The position numbers and the translations under genes were made by a program. DNA of 64,000 nucleotides from Arthrobacter crystallopoietes (GTDB lineage Bacteria; Actinomycetota; Actinomycetes; Actinomycetales; Micrococcaceae): positions 310,001 to 374,000 of the forward strand of contig NZ_CP018863.1 of NCBI RefSeq assembly GCF_002849715.1. Direction: 5' to 3'. This document shows positions 62,066-64,000 of this stretch, piece after piece. The notes below the pieces were generated by a model, which ran no database searches, was not told the DNA's origin, and was given only the letters and a program-made list of their open reading frames with translations. Positions within the stretch are counted from its first letter, which is position 1. Each line of letters starts with the position of its first letter.

Positions 62066-62099
62066 GAAGGTCCCCGCGAGATCCGCCGCGGGGACCTTC
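62066..62099 (+). terminator. Terminator after the pspC operon
   Basis: GAAGGTCCCCGCG / CGCGGGGACCTTC form a perfect 13-base stem followed by TGCTGTT, 64 bases past the last pspC stop. Confidence 0.9.
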
Positions 62100-62178
62100 T
62101 GCTGTTCCGGTGTATCGATTTTTTGCCTCTGCAGCAGGCGCATGCAGCGTCAGGGGTGCCCTCGTCAGTGGAGTTGCC

Positions 62179-62184
62179 TAGAAT
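62179..62184 (+). promoter_or_regulatory. Candidate -10 element of pfkA
   Basis: TAGAAT follows a TG-type extension (TTGCC) about 65 bases upstream of the GTG start. The -35 region is weak. Confidence 0.4.
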
Positions 62185-62249
62185 CGAAGGGAGCCCGACG
62201 GTGCGCTCTGGAGACGATCGGCAATTCCCGCGACGAAAGTTGGACCTGA

Positions 62250-63278
62250 GTGAAAATCGGCATCATGACCAGCGGTGGCGACTGCCCCGGCCTGAACGCG
62301 GTGATCCGCGGCGTTGTGCTCAAAGGCATCAAGTCCCATGACCACGAGTTTGTCGGCTTCCTCGATGGCTGGCGGGGCGTCGTCGACGGGGACATTATCG
62401 AACTGCCCCGCCAGCGCGTGCGCGGCATTTCCAAACAGGGCGGAACCATCCTCGGTACCTCCCGCACCAATCCCTACGACGGACCCAACGGCGGTCCGGA
62501 GAACATTGCGGCCACGCTGGACCGCCTGGATGTGGATGCGCTCATCGCCATCGGCGGGGAAGGGACCTTGGCGGGCGCTCGTGAACTGACGGACGCGGGC
62601 CTGCCGATTGTCGGAGTGCCGAAAACCATCGACAATGACCTTGACGCCACGGACTACTCGTTTGGTTTCGATACAGCCGTCCAGATCGCCACCGAGGCCA
62701 TCGACCGGCTGCGCACCACCGGTGAATCGCACCACCGGTGCATGATCGCCGAGGTCATGGGCCGCCACGTCGGTTGGATTGCCCTGCACGCCGGGATGGC
62801 TTCCGGCGCCCATGCCATCCTCATTCCGGAGCAGAAGGTGAGCACCGCCCAGGTCGCCGAGTGGGTCCGCGAGGCTCACGACCGCGGCCGTGCCCCCTTG
62901 GTAGTGGTGGCCGAAGGCTGGGTTCCGGAGGGCGACGCCGAGCCCTGGGCCGAACGCGGCACGGACGCTTCCGGCCGTCCCCGGCTGGGCGGCATCGGTG
63001 AACACCTCGCGCCGGAAATCGAGGCCCTGACCGGCATCGAAACCCGGGCCGCGACCTTGGGCCATATCCAGCGCGGCGGCGTTCCCTCGGCCTATGACCG
63101 CGTCCTGGCCACCCGGCTCGGCATGGCTGCCGTCGACGCCGTTTCGGACAAACGCTGGGGAACCATGGTCTCCCTGCACGGCACCGACGTCGTCGTTGTT
63201 CCGTTCGAAGAGGCGCTCGGAAACCTGAAGACCGTGCCGCAGCACCGCTACGACGAGGCGGCAGTTCTCTTTGGCTGA
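62250..63278 (+). CDS. pfkA: ATP-type 6-phosphofructokinase
   Basis: It phosphorylates fructose 6-phosphate to the 1,6-bisphosphate. The 342-residue protein has MTSGGDCPGLNAVIRG, GGEGT (residues 102-106) and PKTIDNDLD (124-132). The pair Gly105/Lys125 (E. coli positions 104/124) is the mixed pattern of ATP-using actinobacterial enzymes such as the Streptomyces one. PPi-dependent relatives have Asp at the first position. The start is GTG at 62250. Confidence 0.92.
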   Translation: MKIGIMTSGGDCPGLNAVIRGVVLKGIKSHDHEFVGFLDGWRGVVDGDIIELPRQRVRGISKQGGTILGTSRTNPYDGPNGGPENIAATLDRLDVDALIAIGGEGTLAGARELTDAGLPIVGVPKTIDNDLDATDYSFGFDTAVQIATEAIDRLRTTGESHHRCMIAEVMGRHVGWIALHAGMASGAHAILIPEQKVSTAQVAEWVREAHDRGRAPLVVVAEGWVPEGDAEPWAERGTDASGRPRLGGIGEHLAPEIEALTGIETRAATLGHIQRGGVPSAYDRVLATRLGMAAVDAVSDKRWGTMVSLHGTDVVVVPFEEALGNLKTVPQHRYDEAAVLFG

Positions 63279-63315
63279 GCCGGTCAGGAACTGGGTAGAT
63301 GTAGGGTGGCAAACA

Positions 63316-64000
63316 TGAAACTGGACTCAGGCACCGCGGATATTGTGATGCTGGCCTGGGCACGCATGCTCGGCTTCGAGGATTCCGCCTTCGCGTCGCC
63401 GTCGGGCCGGTTGACCCGGATAGACAACGACGCCGACACCCTCACCTTTGTGCGGCTGTTCGGCAGATCGGCGCTGGTCGGTCCGGAATGGGCCGTGGAG
63501 GCCGCGGCAGGCCATACCGACGCCGAGCTGGCCGAGTACCAGACGCTGCTCCAGCTGACCAAGGGCCACGGCGGCCACGGCCTGGGCAAGTCCCGGCTGT
63601 ACTTTGCCGATGACCTGCCGATGGTCCAGCCGGACGAGGAAGTCACGGTTTCCACCGCCGTTCAGGACGCCTCCCGGCTGGAGTCGCTGTGCCCGCCGGA
63701 TGACATCCACGAGGTGGCACTCACCGCGATGGACAAGTCCTTTGTCCTGGTCAACGGAACCGAACCCATAGCCGGCTCCGGTTACAAAGAGTGGCAGCAG
63801 ATCCTGGGCCATATCGGGGTGCTGACCGCGCCGAGATACCGCCAGCGCGGGATCGGAACGTTGATCGGGGCCATTGCCGGCCACGAGGCGCTCACGGCCG
63901 GACTCATCCCGCAATGGCGCTGCCACGAAACCAACGAGGCCTCTCGCGCCACCGCGCTGGCACTGGGCTTCATTGAATCCGGCACACAGACGTCTGCCCA
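63316..64000 (+). CDS. GNAT-family acetyltransferase, 3' end cut by window edge
   Basis: 228 residues are visible. The second half carries the GNAT acetyl-CoA loop (LTAPRYRQRGIGTLIGAIA) and the following NEASRATALALGF. The first half (LDSGTADIVMLAWARMLGF) is an extra N-terminal domain typical of two-domain GNAT proteins. ATG at 63316 has AGGGTGG upstream; GTG at 63307 is also in frame. The acceptor is unknown. Confidence 0.82.

Overview
The window is 64 kb of high-GC DNA from an actinobacterium. Ribosomal protein sequences, frequent GTG/TTG starts, the gene order secE-nusG-rplKA ... rplJL ... rpoBC ... rpsLG-fusA-tuf ... S10/spc operons, and an IclR-controlled protocatechuate branch all suggest an Arthrobacter-like member of the Micrococcaceae. 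The taxonomic placement is inference; no 16S rRNA gene is present. I see no insertion sequences, prophage, CRISPR array or replication origin.

Layout. 1-1403: a truncated ECF-type sigma factor gene directly abutting a gene for a secreted repeat-containing protein with a crystallin/I36-like domain. 1635-14597 (minus strand): map, adk, secY, then the spc and S10 ribosomal protein genes. Strong hairpins at 4675-4714 and 9209-9244 split this block into three likely transcription units. 15138-21216: a GH1 beta-glucosidase, a 46-residue membrane microprotein, a 1254-residue polytopic membrane protein and a VOC-fold protein. 21375-25837 (minus): tuf, fusA, rpsG, rpsL. 26103-30392 (minus): two tandem acyltransferase-3/SGNH genes, the first broken by a one-base frameshift.

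30512-40308 (minus): a complete 4-hydroxybenzoate/protocatechuate (beta-ketoadipate) cluster in the transcription order iclR, pobA, pcaH, pcaG, pcaB, pcaD, pcaC, pcaF, pcaI, pcaJ, pcaR. PobA makes protocatechuate, PcaHG opens the ring, PcaB/C/D yield beta-ketoadipate, and PcaIJ plus PcaF yield succinyl-CoA and acetyl-CoA. No transporter gene is seen. Three IclR-type palindromes lie at the iclR, pobA and pcaF promoters, and a near-consensus promoter is embedded in the 3' end of pcaC.

40432-56057: rpoC and rpoB; a plus-strand thiolase and YbaK-domain pair; rplL and rplJ with an L10 leader/attenuator; a two-domain GNAT gene and an unknown membrane gene; then rplA, rplK, nusG and secE. tRNA-Trp(CCA) and an aminotransferase follow. 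57831-62002: an envelope-stress-like module with three PspC-domain proteins, one fused to a histidine kinase and one fused to a LiaF-like C-terminus, with a LuxR-type response regulator. The window ends with pfkA and a truncated GNAT gene.

The most unusual points are the catabolic cluster lying between rpoC and the str operon, its internal promoter with IclR palindromes, the triple-PspC locus with helically phased TCAGGG repeats, the giant membrane protein with its adjacent microprotein, and the frameshifted acyltransferase copy. None can be called a new system from sequence alone.
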